Shown one piece after another: positions 48,547-56,510 of a stretch of 64,000 nt of DNA; positions within the stretch are counted from its first letter, which is position 1; each line of letters opens with the position of its first letter. The stretch lies in NCBI RefSeq assembly GCF_018736145.1, contig NZ_CP059997.1:743501-807500 (forward strand), given 5' to 3'. Origin of the DNA: Amycolatopsis sp. CA-230715 (lineage in GTDB: Bacteria > Actinomycetota > Actinomycetes > Mycobacteriales > Pseudonocardiaceae). The notes under the pieces were generated by a model. It searched no databases and had not been told where the DNA came from. It was given only the letters and a program-made list of their open reading frames with translations. A program made the translations under genes and the position numbers.

Positions 48547-49530
48547 ATGATCGTCGACGTCCACGCCCATTACCTGCCCGGTTCGTATCGGCCCCTGCTG
48601 GAAAAGGTGACCGCGAAGTCCGGGAGGCCCACCGCTCCCGCGGCGAATTCGGCGTCAGAGGCCCATCGGATATTCGCCGCGATGTCCGATGAACCGGGAA
48701 TGATCGATCAGCGCATCGACATGATGGACGATGCCGGAGTGGAGCGGCAGATCCTGTCCCCGGGCAGCATGGCACCTTACGCGAGGGAATCCCGGTTGGC
48801 CGTCGAGGCGGCACAGGTACTCAACGACAGTTACGGCGAGCTGGCCGGCTCGCGTCCCGGCCGGTTCTCTTCCCTCGTTTCCCTGCCCCTGCCGCATATC
48901 GACGCGTCACTCGAGGAAATGCGGCGCGGGCTGGACGAGCTGGGCATGGTCGGCGTGGCCCTCAGCTGTTCGGTGTTCAACCGCTCCACGGCTGAGGAAG
49001 AATTCGAACCGCTGTACGAGGAGATGAACGCGCGGGGAACGACCCTCTTCTTCCATCCCTGCCAGAACGGTATCTGCTCACCGTTCATCAATGACTACGG
49101 TTTCACGGCGGCGGCCGGGGCGTCGCTGGAAGACACCGCCCTCGTTCTCCACCTGATCAAGCGAAACGTCCCGGTCCGGTATCCGGACATCAAAATTGTG
49201 ATCCCGCATCTGGGCGGCATGATCCCCGTGCAGTTGGCGCGGCTTGACGGCCAAGCGAGCACGCCGGATCTGCTCAGTTCGCCGAGTGCGATGGCTCGCA
49301 GCCTCTACTACGACACCGTCGGATGGGGTTCACAAGCCGCTCTCCGGTGTGCCTGCGAAGCCTTCGGCGCCGACCACCTCGTGCCGGGAAGCGACTTCTC
49401 CGCGCTGCTGGCGGTCGAGACCTACAAACGGACGTTCGAATACATCAAGGAATCCGGGCTGCCGGAGCAGGACATCGAAAAGATCCTCCACCGCACCGCG
49501 TCGGCTCTGTTCGAATTCGACAAGGCGTGA
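48547..49530 (+). CDS. ACMSD-like amidohydrolase/decarboxylase
   Basis: 327 residues, amidohydrolase_2 family. Metal-site HxH is His6-His8 ('VDVHAHYLPG'), the following histidine lies in 'LFFHPCQNG' (~175), the next in 'IVIPHLGGM' and the Asp in 'VPGSDFSALL'. This family comprises aminocarboxymuconate-semialdehyde decarboxylase, gamma-resorcylate decarboxylase and related non-oxidative decarboxylases or C-C hydrolases. It begins one base after the LLM stop. Its position suggests decarboxylation or ring-product hydrolysis in the same pathway. Confidence 0.83.
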   Translation: MIVDVHAHYLPGSYRPLLEKVTAKSGRPTAPAANSASEAHRIFAAMSDEPGMIDQRIDMMDDAGVERQILSPGSMAPYARESRLAVEAAQVLNDSYGELAGSRPGRFSSLVSLPLPHIDASLEEMRRGLDELGMVGVALSCSVFNRSTAEEEFEPLYEEMNARGTTLFFHPCQNGICSPFINDYGFTAAAGASLEDTALVLHLIKRNVPVRYPDIKIVIPHLGGMIPVQLARLDGQASTPDLLSSPSAMARSLYYDTVGWGSQAALRCACEAFGADHLVPGSDFSALLAVETYKRTFEYIKESGLPEQDIEKILHRTASALFEFDKA

Positions 49531-49532
49531 AC

Positions 49533-50138
49533 ATGGATGTGTTCGAGGCGATGGAATCGGCCATGACCATGCGCTGGTTGTCCGGCGAGCCCGTGCCGGA
49601 TGATTTGATCGAGAAACTGATCTGGGCAGGCACCAGGGCACCGAGCCCAGAGAACTCCCAGCTCTGGGACTTCGTGGTGGTCACGTCGCCGGAACAGCGC
49701 GCACGTCTCCACGAGGCCATTGTTCCCGAAATCTCGTCACTCGACACGGTACGAGAGAAGCTAGCAGGTGCCGCCGACCCGGCGAAGCGCCGCATGGGAG
49801 AGGGCGCATATCACCTGCTGGCCACTCTGCGAGAGGCTCCCGTTCTCATCTTCGTCTGCGCGTCATCGTTTGTTCCCGGCGATCCGAGAGAGGACCGCTA
49901 CCAGTTCTCCGCCATTTACGGGGCCACGCAAAACATGCTCGTGGCCGGACGGGCCCTGGGCCTGGGGGTGGCTCCGACCGGCATACATCACCTCAACACC
50001 AGAGGCGTCCGAGCAGTGCTCGACATGCCGGAGCACAAGAACATCGGGATGACCGTGGCGGTGGGGTGGCCGACCCGGCCGTTCCGCCCGGTCAAGCGGA
50101 AACCGATCGCGGACGTAACGCACTTCGATACTTGGTGA
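49533..50138 (+). CDS. Nitroreductase-family protein
   Basis: 201 residues. FMN-binding pattern 'MRWLSGEPVPDDLIEKLIWAGTRAPSPENSQLWDFVVV' (in parts at ~9-46) and C-terminal 'APTGIHHLNTRGVRAVLDMPEHKNIGMTVAVGWP' match NfsA/BluB-like nitroreductases. It follows the hydrolase by 2 bp. Such enzymes reduce nitro groups, quinones or other conjugated systems with NAD(P)H; the BluB signature needed for DMB synthesis is not evident. Confidence 0.84.
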   Translation: MDVFEAMESAMTMRWLSGEPVPDDLIEKLIWAGTRAPSPENSQLWDFVVVTSPEQRARLHEAIVPEISSLDTVREKLAGAADPAKRRMGEGAYHLLATLREAPVLIFVCASSFVPGDPREDRYQFSAIYGATQNMLVAGRALGLGVAPTGIHHLNTRGVRAVLDMPEHKNIGMTVAVGWPTRPFRPVKRKPIADVTHFDTW

Positions 50139-50150
50139 AGGAGGACCGCG

Positions 50151-51269
50151 ATGGGCCGGGCGATCATCGCCGGTGCGGGAATCGTCGGGTTGAGCACCGC
50201 GCTGTCCCTTCGCCAAGCGGGTTTCGAGGTCGCGGTCCGGGAAAGAGCGCCGCGGCTCAGGGCGACCGGCGCCGTGCTCGGGGTGTGGCCGCACACGATC
50301 CGGGAACTCGAACGGCTCGGGCTCGGCCCGCGGCTGGCCAAGATCAAAGCGGAACCGGGTTTCGTGCGCTATCGCGATTTCTCCGGTACCGAGCTCACCA
50401 CGACCGGAATGCCACCGACCCGGACGGTGCACCGCGCCAGGCTCAGTGCCTTGCTCGCCTCCTCCGTCGGGGAGGACGACCTGCGAACCGGCAAGGAACT
50501 CGTCGGCTACGTCGAAGACCACGATGGCGTCACCGTTCACTACGCCGATGGCGACCACGAACGCGCTGACCTGCTCGTCGGCGCCGACGGCCTGAATTCG
50601 CGGGTGCGCGCGATTCTCGCCCCGGGCACCGGGAGCCGTCACCAGGGCGGCCACCACGTGTGGCGGGCGGTACTGCGCTTCGACGGCGACATCGGCGACG
50701 GCTGCCCGGTGCTCGGACGCGACCGCACCCGAGGGACGCTCACGCGTCTCGCCGACGGTTCTTGCTGCTGGGTGATCGCGCAGTTCGGCACCACCACCGG
50801 TGCCACCGGGAACAGCAAGGAAGAAGCCCTCTCCAGGGTGCCGAACCTGCACGACGGAACCTGGCCGTTCGCGCTGCGCGATGCCGTTCTGGCCACCCCG
50901 GAACACTCGGTCCTGCACAGCAGGGTCGCCGTGGTACCCGCGATTTCGCGCTGGGCCGGTGACCGGGTCGTGCTCGCCGGGGACGCGGCACACGCCATGT
51001 CCCCGCACATCGGATCCGGGGCCTCGCTGGGAATCGAGGACGCGCGCGTGCTCGGCGACCGCCTCAGCCGCGCCGAAATCGCACCGGCCTTGGCCGCGTA
51101 CCAGGACGACCGGCTCGACCGTTACCGGCAGATGCGGCGGTACGCGAACGCCATGGCCGCGGCGCCGACGCCGTTGTCCTATGTGGAACGATTCGCCGAA
51201 TACCTGAACTGGCTCCACACCAGCCGAACCCCGCCCGGTTACGAAGTGAAGGCTCCTTACCGGCGCTGA
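50151..51269 (+). CDS. FAD-dependent aromatic monooxygenase
   Basis: 372 residues, group A flavin hydroxylase. GxGxxG in 'IIAGAGIVGLSTALSLRQAG' (~5-24), the DG motif 'LLVGADGLNSRVR' and the GD motif 'VVLAGDAAHAMSPHIGSGASLGIEDA' in parts are complete. Relatives include salicylate, 6-hydroxynicotinate and kynurenine hydroxylases. AAGGAGGA precedes its ATG, 12 bp after the nitroreductase. It is the last gene of the operon, and its final codons and stop form part of a 21-nt-arm hairpin. Confidence 0.87.
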   Translation: MGRAIIAGAGIVGLSTALSLRQAGFEVAVRERAPRLRATGAVLGVWPHTIRELERLGLGPRLAKIKAEPGFVRYRDFSGTELTTTGMPPTRTVHRARLSALLASSVGEDDLRTGKELVGYVEDHDGVTVHYADGDHERADLLVGADGLNSRVRAILAPGTGSRHQGGHHVWRAVLRFDGDIGDGCPVLGRDRTRGTLTRLADGSCCWVIAQFGTTTGATGNSKEEALSRVPNLHDGTWPFALRDAVLATPEHSVLHSRVAVVPAISRWAGDRVVLAGDAAHAMSPHIGSGASLGIEDARVLGDRLSRAEIAPALAAYQDDRLDRYRQMRRYANAMAAAPTPLSYVERFAEYLNWLHTSRTPPGYEVKAPYRR

Positions 51270-51290
51270 GCGCTGGTAAAGAGCCTTCAC
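51246..51290. terminator. Long hairpin with the monooxygenase stop codon as its loop
   Basis: Arms 51246-51266 and 51270-51290 (21 nt each, one G-U and one mismatch) enclose a 3-nt loop that is exactly the TGA stop (51267-51269). It lies between convergent genes and probably terminates both transcripts. The palindrome resembles a recurring gene-end element rather than an ordinary terminator. Confidence 0.75.
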
Positions 51291-51308
51291 GACACGGCAG
51301 GTTCGGCC

Positions 51309-52334
51309 CTACGGCTTCTTCGCGGCGTCTTCCTTGGCGTCGTCGTAGTTCTCGTCCGCCTGCGCTTCTTCCTTCGCGCCTTCGTAGATGCCGGTGCGGG
51401 CGTAGTTCCCGGGGCTGAGCGTGTCCGAGAACCCGTCGCGGCCGCGCTTGGCGAACAGGTCGTCGGCCTTGTCGACGGCGGTCTTCACCGGGCCCGGCAC
51501 GTGGTTCTTGATGGAGTCCTGCCACAGGCCCATGCGGCCCTCGACCTGGTTCATCAGCCTGCCGTTCTTCCCGGCGACCTTGCCGAGCGACTTGCCGGCC
51601 TTCCCCAGCCGCTGCGACATCTTCGCCAGCGCCTGCACGGCGCCGCGCAGCCTGCTGAAGCGGTTGAGGATGTTCGCGAGCTTCATCAGCATCTTCGAGA
51701 TCTTGCCGACGATCTTGCCCGCGGTCGCCGCGCCACGGGCGACCGCCCAGCCGATGAACGCCCCGATCGACGCGCCGAAGGAGCACCAGCTCGTGGCGAT
51801 CGCGGCAGCGGCGGCCACGATGATCTCCCCGATCACGTCCGCGATCAGGTCGCGGATGATCCCGCGCACGGTCGCGACGAGCTGACCGGAGCCCTGCAGC
51901 GACTGCGACACGCCGGTCGCCGCGCCGGACAGGGACCGGATCTCCTTCGCGATCTTGGTGGAGGACTCGCGGTACTTCGTGGCCGCGTCGCCCTTCCACG
52001 AGGTGATCTCCGATTTCACCGCGCTCTCGTAGTCGGTCGCGATCTGCTCCAGCTCCTTGCGGATGTCCTCGCCCCAGGTCACCGCGATCGCCTGGATGGC
52101 CTTGGGGTCACCGGCCAGGTCGTCGAGCGGTTCCTTGAGGAAGTCGAGGTGCTCGATCAGGTACCCGACGCCCGCGCTGGCGAGCGTGCCGAACGGGTTC
52201 CCGATGAACCCGAGCGCGTCCATGCCGAGCGCGAGCCCGTCCATGGCCCAGTCCTCGGGCTTGTTGATGTCCTGCACCGCCTGCCAGACGGTGTCGGCGG
52301 GGCCCGCCCCGTCCAGGTCGAAGTCCCCCATCAT
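51309..52334 (-). CDS. WXG/LXG-like ESX-type substrate protein
   Basis: 341 residues. Residues ~85-160 are alpha-helical with a WxG-like turn 'SEITSWKGDAATKYRESS', and ~160-215 contain a hydrophobic stretch ('VIGEIIVAAAAAIATSW', 'GAFIGWAVARGAA'). The C-terminal half is basic, then an acidic/lysine tail ('DENYDDAKEDAAKKP'). There is no recognisable toxin domain. The ATG overlaps the stop of the EspC-like gene by 4 nt. It is probably a type VII secretion partner or membrane-interacting effector; assignment rests on fold pattern and context. Confidence 0.65.
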   Translation of the reverse strand: MMGDFDLDGAGPADTVWQAVQDINKPEDWAMDGLALGMDALGFIGNPFGTLASAGVGYLIEHLDFLKEPLDDLAGDPKAIQAIAVTWGEDIRKELEQIATDYESAVKSEITSWKGDAATKYRESSTKIAKEIRSLSGAATGVSQSLQGSGQLVATVRGIIRDLIADVIGEIIVAAAAAIATSWCSFGASIGAFIGWAVARGAATAGKIVGKISKMLMKLANILNRFSRLRGAVQALAKMSQRLGKAGKSLGKVAGKNGRLMNQVEGRMGLWQDSIKNHVPGPVKTAVDKADDLFAKRGRDGFSDTLSPGNYARTGIYEGAKEEAQADENYDDAKEDAAKKP

Positions 52335-52645
52335 TCCTCCGTGTGCAGCGACTTGAGCAGTTGCTTGATCTCGTCTTCGATCTTTTCGTAGTGCTGGCCC
52401 GCGGCCTTGACGTCGGTGCCGAAGTCGGTGAAGGCGCTCGCGACGTCGGTCATCGCCTCCGCCGTCTGCGAGATCTGTTCGCGCGCGCTCGTCGAGAAGG
52501 CCTGGCCGATGATGCCGTAGGTCTCGATGCCGAGGTCGACGCCGGCGCCCTTCTTCGACGCCGCGTCCAAGCGGCCGCCGAGCTTCGACATGGTTCCCGA
52601 GTGGGTCGCCAGGTCGTCGGGTGTGGAATGGAATCCGTCAGGCAT
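52331..52645 (-). CDS. Small ESX-1 EspC-like / type VII secretion target protein
   Basis: 104 residues, all-helical. It has the DUF2580/EspC-like pattern: 'STPDDLATHSGTMSKLGGRLDAA', 'YGIIGQAFSTSAREQ', 'AMTDVASAFTDFGTDVKAAGQHYE' in parts. Such proteins pair with larger WXG/LXG proteins for type VII secretion. The gene sits 3 bp after ybaB-like and overlaps the next gene by 4 nt. Confidence 0.75.
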   Translation of the reverse strand: MPDGFHSTPDDLATHSGTMSKLGGRLDAASKKGAGVDLGIETYGIIGQAFSTSAREQISQTAEAMTDVASAFTDFGTDVKAAGQHYEKIEDEIKQLLKSLHTEE

Positions 52646-52648
52646 CGC

Positions 52649-53212
52649 TCACCTCATGATCGAGCCGCCGAAGGGCTCATCGTCGTCATCGTCGGCCGGG
52701 CGGGGACGCCGAGGCCTCGCGGGCGGAGCCGGGGGTGCCGGCGGGGCGGGCGGCGGCGGGGGCGCTTGCTGCTGCTCGTAGGCGGGCCGCAGCACCGGGG
52801 CCTGTTCGCCGGGCGCGGCGGGCTTCGGCTCGGCCTCCGGCTCCTCTTCCTGCTGCGCGGCCCCGATCTGCTCGCGGAGGAACTCCATCGCGTCCGAGTC
52901 GTCCCCGACCAGCGGTGTCACGGCCGCCTGGGTCTGGCCGGCGGCGTCGGCGTGCGCCTTCTGGATCGTCTGCTTGATCGCCGCCGCCAGCCGGTCGGGG
53001 CCGAGGCTCATCGCCTGCGGCGACAGCTCCAGGTTTTCGACCCTGCCGCCGGGGGCGAGCACCACCTTGACCGCGCCGTCCGGGCTCTCGGCCCGCGCGC
53101 GCATGTTCTTGATCTGTTCCTGCGCCTCCGCCGCGCGGCGCTGGATGTCGGCGATCTTGCCGGAGTAGTTCGCGAGCCACTCCTGCCCGACCGCCATGCC
53201 TTCCGAAGCCAA
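52649..53212 (-). CDS. YbaB/EbfC-family protein with Pro-rich tail
   Basis: 187 residues. Residues ~10-100 follow the YbaB/EbfC DNA-binding fold: 'YSGKIADIQRRAAEAQEQIKNMRARAESPDG' in parts, 'VKVVLAPGGRVENLELSP'. A disordered acidic and proline-rich tail follows ('PPPPPAPPAPPAPP', 'DDDDDEPFGG'). In actinobacteria this form is often located with ESX-type small proteins, as here. A nucleoid or secretion-chaperone role is possible. Confidence 0.82.
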   Translation of the reverse strand: MASEGMAVGQEWLANYSGKIADIQRRAAEAQEQIKNMRARAESPDGAVKVVLAPGGRVENLELSPQAMSLGPDRLAAAIKQTIQKAHADAAGQTQAAVTPLVGDDSDAMEFLREQIGAAQQEEEPEAEPKPAAPGEQAPVLRPAYEQQQAPPPPPAPPAPPAPPARPRRPRPADDDDDEPFGGSIMR

Positions 53213-53233
53213 AGCTGCCCCTTTCCTCCCGGC

Positions 53234-54460
53234 CTACGACTGCGCGACGCCGGACCCGGTTCCCGCGGACGCGGAACTTTCTTCATGAATTTCGAGCAGC
53301 CGCTTCAGCCGCGCGTACTTGCTCTCGATGCTGCTCAGCCAGAGCACGCCGAGGCTGCCGAGCAGGATCGCATCGGTCAGCGCGGCGACCCAGACCAGTG
53401 CCGGCGCGGACGACGGCACGTGCTGCACCGCACGGATGATCGCCCACGCGGCGAGCCCGAGCAACGCGGCGCCGAACAAGGCGCTCGCGAAGACGTTCGA
53501 CCGCGCCGACGAGCGGAGCCGCTCCAGATTCGCCGCCATCCGCTCGTCGGTCGGCTCCTCCCCGTCCAGGTCGGGGAGCAGGTAGTCCGGCCCGTGCTCG
53601 ATCACCCTCGCGGCGTCACCGCGCGCGCTGGCGACGAAGAACAGGCAGAACACGGCGACGATGACGCCGAAGATCAGCACCGCGACGGTCGGCGGGTCGG
53701 CCAGCAGCGCCTGCCCGATCTGCGGCCACGGGGACTCGAAGCGCACCGCCCTCGGCGCGTCGTTGCGCGGCACGGTGGACAGGCTGACCAGCACGATCGC
53801 CAGCACGCACCAGCACGCGAGCAGGCGCAGCCGCCGCACGAGCCGCAGGTTCGGCACGGCCGCGCGCGCCGCGGGTCCGACCGGCCACTTCTCGTCCGCC
53901 TTCCGCGCGGCCTTGCTGACTTCGCGGCGGCGCGTGCCGGGATAGGGCTCGCTCCCCGTCGCGGGCGGGCGTTTCCGGACCGCGCCGTACACCACCAGCG
54001 GCAGCGCCAGCAGCACGACGATCAGCCCGCCCATGACCGGGAACGTCACGTCGGCGAAGCGCGCCGTGTCGTCGTTGCGGCCGAACACCGTCGCCGAACG
54101 GCGGCCGGGGTCGTACTGGTAGACGGGGACTTCGTGGCCAACGTCGGCGGGTGTCAGCTCCCCCGCCGGGAACTCGCGGTGCTCGGTCTTGCCGTCCGCC
54201 CAGCGGACCTCCGCGGCGCACTCGTAGGTGTAGCCGAACCCGCGCACGCTGACCGGCCCGTACTCCCGGCACGCGGTCACCGCGGCGGTGCCGACCTTGT
54301 CGACCGCGGGTCCGGACCCGGCCAGGTGATGACTCAGCGTGACGAGTCCGAGCCAGCCCGCCGCGAGGTAGAGCACCAGGAGGACCCCGAACAGAACCAG
54401 TCGCCCGAAGCGGGAGCTACCGGACGCAGCGGAGTTACCGGGCAAAGAGGTGTCGGACAC
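53234..54460 (-). CDS. Multi-pass membrane protein linked to the YbaB/ESX-type cluster
   Basis: 408 residues from a GTG. Hydrophobic spans appear near ~21-44, ~143-163, ~212-232, ~258-278, and two near ~335-385. The first extracytoplasmic loop (~45-140) has two cysteines ('TACREYG', 'TYECAAE') and resembles DUF3592-like membrane proteins. It precedes the YbaB gene by 21 bp and is probably co-transcribed with it. The function is unknown. Confidence 0.7.
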   Translation of the reverse strand: MSDTSLPGNSAASGSSRFGRLVLFGVLLVLYLAAGWLGLVTLSHHLAGSGPAVDKVGTAAVTACREYGPVSVRGFGYTYECAAEVRWADGKTEHREFPAGELTPADVGHEVPVYQYDPGRRSATVFGRNDDTARFADVTFPVMGGLIVVLLALPLVVYGAVRKRPPATGSEPYPGTRRREVSKAARKADEKWPVGPAARAAVPNLRLVRRLRLLACWCVLAIVLVSLSTVPRNDAPRAVRFESPWPQIGQALLADPPTVAVLIFGVIVAVFCLFFVASARGDAARVIEHGPDYLLPDLDGEEPTDERMAANLERLRSSARSNVFASALFGAALLGLAAWAIIRAVQHVPSSAPALVWVAALTDAILLGSLGVLWLSSIESKYARLKRLLEIHEESSASAGTGSGVAQS

Positions 54461-54495
54461 GGGCGACAGCTTCGCACAGCGTCACCCGGATCCCG

Positions 54496-54882
54496 TCAGG
54501 GCTGGCGGACGTCCACGCGCAGGGGATGGTCGGCCGGGATCTCGACCAGCACGATCCGGGTGCCGTCGGGATCGGAGATCCAGGCTTCGCGCAGGCCCCA
54601 CGGCTCGAGCCGCGCGCCGCGGTCCGGTTCGACGCCCTTGTCCGCCAGCTCGGCCAGCGCGTCGGCGAGGTCGCGCACCTGGAGCCACAGCGCGACGTCG
54701 GGGCTCGACCCGCCTTCGCCCTCTCCGACCACCTCGAGGAAACCTTGCCCGAGGAAGAACACCGTGCCCACCGGGAACTCGCGGTAGATCGCGAGCCCGA
54801 GCGTGTCGCGGTAGAAGGCGGTCGTCGTGTCCCGGTCACGGGGCTTCAGGAGCACCCGGCTGCTCAGCACCTGCATGGGCAC
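54496..54882 (-). CDS. VOC-superfamily (glyoxalase-like) protein
   Basis: 128 residues. Typical paired beta-alpha-beta-beta-beta motifs: 'DTTTAFYRDTLGLAIYREFPVGTVFFLGQG' in parts and 'EAWISDPDGTRIVLVEIPADHPL'. Members are glyoxalases, dioxygenases or antibiotic-binding proteins; metal ligands are not certain here. It stands 35 bp upstream of the cluster's membrane-protein gene on the same strand, but no link is evident. Confidence 0.82.
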   Translation of the reverse strand: MPMQVLSSRVLLKPRDRDTTTAFYRDTLGLAIYREFPVGTVFFLGQGFLEVVGEGEGGSSPDVALWLQVRDLADALAELADKGVEPDRGARLEPWGLREAWISDPDGTRIVLVEIPADHPLRVDVRQP

Positions 54883-54921
54883 ATGCCTACCTGACGAGAT
54901 GCGGGAACGCCCACCGGAGTG

Positions 54922-55782
54922 TCACGAAGCGGCGATCGCGGCGATGCCCGCGAGCACCACCACCGAGCCCGCGATCCGGCGCAGCGGGTTAGCCTCCTTC
55001 AGTACCAGCCACGCCGCCACCCCGCCGAACACGATGCTCAGCTCGCGGGCCGGGGCCACCAGGCTCACCGGCGCCATCTTCATCGCGAACAGCACGAGCA
55101 CGTACGCGGCCGGAGAGAGCAGGCCGACCAGCAGGATCTCCTTCCGGTGCGCCCGCCACAGCTCGCGCGTGCGGTCGCCGCGCAGGGCGTGAGGCGCCAG
55201 CAGCGCGCTCTGCAGGACCGCGCCCGTCGCGAAGTACACCACCGGCGGCACCGCGAGCGCGTTGACGGCGTGGTCGTCCCACAGCGTGTAGGCCGCGATC
55301 GTGACCCCGGTCAGCAGGCCGTAGAAGATGCTGGTCCGCCTGGCCGCGCGGTCCACCTTCGCGCCGCCGGTGCCGATCACGATCACCCCGGCGATCACCA
55401 GCGCGGCACCGGCCAGCCCGAGCACACCGGGCCGCTCGCCGAGCACCAGCACGGCGGCCAGCACCGACAGCAGCGGACCGCTCCCCCGCGCCAGCGGGTA
55501 CACCACGGAGAGATCGCCCACGTCGTAACCCCGCTGCAGGACGATGCCGTAGAGGACGTGCAGCACCGCGGTGACCGCGGCCGCGAGCAGCCAGCTCCAC
55601 TGTGGACGGTCGTGGCCGAGCAGCACGACCGCGAGCCCGACGGGCGCGCAGACGATCCCGCTGATCGAGTAGTAGAGCCACACGAACCGCGCGCCACCGG
55701 AGGAAACCCGCTTCGCGGCGAGGTTCCAGAGCGCGTGGAGCACGGCGGCGACGAGAACGAAGGAAAGAGCGGTGCCCTGCAC
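54922..55782 (-). CDS. EamA/DMT-superfamily transporter
   Basis: 286 residues from a GTG with about ten hydrophobic segments, two EamA units of five. 'VLHALWNLAAKRVSSGGARFVWLYY' in parts opens the first unit, and 'YPLARGSGPLLSVLAAVLVLGERPG' is the motif at the end of that unit. These drug/metabolite transporters export amino acids, nucleotides or drugs. The gene is isolated and the substrate is unknown. Confidence 0.87.
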   Translation of the reverse strand: MQGTALSFVLVAAVLHALWNLAAKRVSSGGARFVWLYYSISGIVCAPVGLAVVLLGHDRPQWSWLLAAAVTAVLHVLYGIVLQRGYDVGDLSVVYPLARGSGPLLSVLAAVLVLGERPGVLGLAGAALVIAGVIVIGTGGAKVDRAARRTSIFYGLLTGVTIAAYTLWDDHAVNALAVPPVVYFATGAVLQSALLAPHALRGDRTRELWRAHRKEILLVGLLSPAAYVLVLFAMKMAPVSLVAPARELSIVFGGVAAWLVLKEANPLRRIAGSVVVLAGIAAIAAS

Positions 55783-56159
55783 GAGAAGAACCCTTCTGTT
55801 TTCCGCGCACGCGAAAAACGGGTTCCTCCAGGCTTTTGTCCCGTCAGATGAACGACCGGTCCCGTCCCGGCCGATGGTGCCGCTCGGACCTGCCCCGCCG
55901 GGTCTTGTTGTGCTGGTGCGTCCCGCGGCGACCCGGCGGCGGAACCCTAGGCACTACGAAGATCACCGTACGCCTCTTCCCGCCCGGATGCCCAGCCCTC
56001 ACCGCGAGCTGCCGGGAACGCCCTGGTAAGCTCGCTGACCGTTGCCGCGTGGCGTTCCGCAATGGAGGAAGCCCGCGCCCTCACCCGGTGCCACCGGACG
56101 AGGCCGGAGCCACGAAGACGCGGCGGCGAAACCCACCGAAGACGCAGGAGGAATGCCTC
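55783..56159. other. 377-bp gap holding the EamA and rpsT promoter regions
   Basis: The left part has an imperfect hairpin with GAACCC (55788-55793) and GGGTTC (55820-55825) around a GTTTT/AAAAC inner stem, in the 5' untranslated region of the EamA gene. The right part contains a TAAGCT sequence (56027-56032) that could be the -10 of rpsT and a long leader ending in a strong AGGAGG (56146-56151). No gene, tRNA or known riboswitch is seen. Confidence 0.5.
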
Positions 56160-56420
56160 ATGGCGAACATCAAGTCGCAGATGAAGCGCATCAAGACCAA
56201 CGAGAAGTCGCGCCAGCGCAACCAGTCGATCAAGTCTTCGGTGAAGACGGCGATCCGCAAGTTCCGCGAGGCCGCCGCGGCCGGTGACAAGGACAAGGCC
56301 CTCGAGCTGCAGCGCGAAGCCGCGAAGAAGCTCGACAAGGCCGCCAGCAAGGGTGTCCTGCACCCGAACCAGGCCGCCAACAAGAAGTCGGCGATCGCGA
56401 AGCGCGCCAACGAGCTCTGA
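56160..56420 (+). CDS. rpsT: 30S ribosomal protein S20
   Basis: 86 residues, full length: 'MANIKSQMKRIKTNEKSRQRN', 'AIRKFREAAAAGDKDKA', 'KGVLHPNQAANKKSAIAKRA'. It binds 16S rRNA early in 30S assembly. The ATG has AGGAGG 8 nt upstream. Convergent with holA, the usual actinobacterial arrangement. A strong terminator follows its stop. Confidence 0.98.
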   Translation: MANIKSQMKRIKTNEKSRQRNQSIKSSVKTAIRKFREAAAAGDKDKALELQREAAKKLDKAASKGVLHPNQAANKKSAIAKRANEL

Positions 56421-56436
56421 GCACCAGCTCGTCGTC

Positions 56437-56464
56437 GAAGCCCCGGCCACCCGGCCGGGGCTTC
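56437..56464 (+). terminator. Terminator of rpsT
   Basis: GAAGCCCCGGCC (56437-56448) and GGCCGGGGCTTC (56453-56464) form a perfect 12-bp stem with a 4-nt loop, 16 bp after the rpsT stop. It could also serve the convergent holA gene. Confidence 0.8.
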
Positions 56465-56510
56465 GCTGCGTTCGGGGATGCCGTTTTCCCGGTACCGCGG
56501 AGAAAGGCGG

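Noticed and set aside
49533..50138. BluB (DMB synthase) for cobalamin, or a cobalamin link of the catabolic island
   Set aside because: Only general nitroreductase features are visible, and no cobalamin genes are near.
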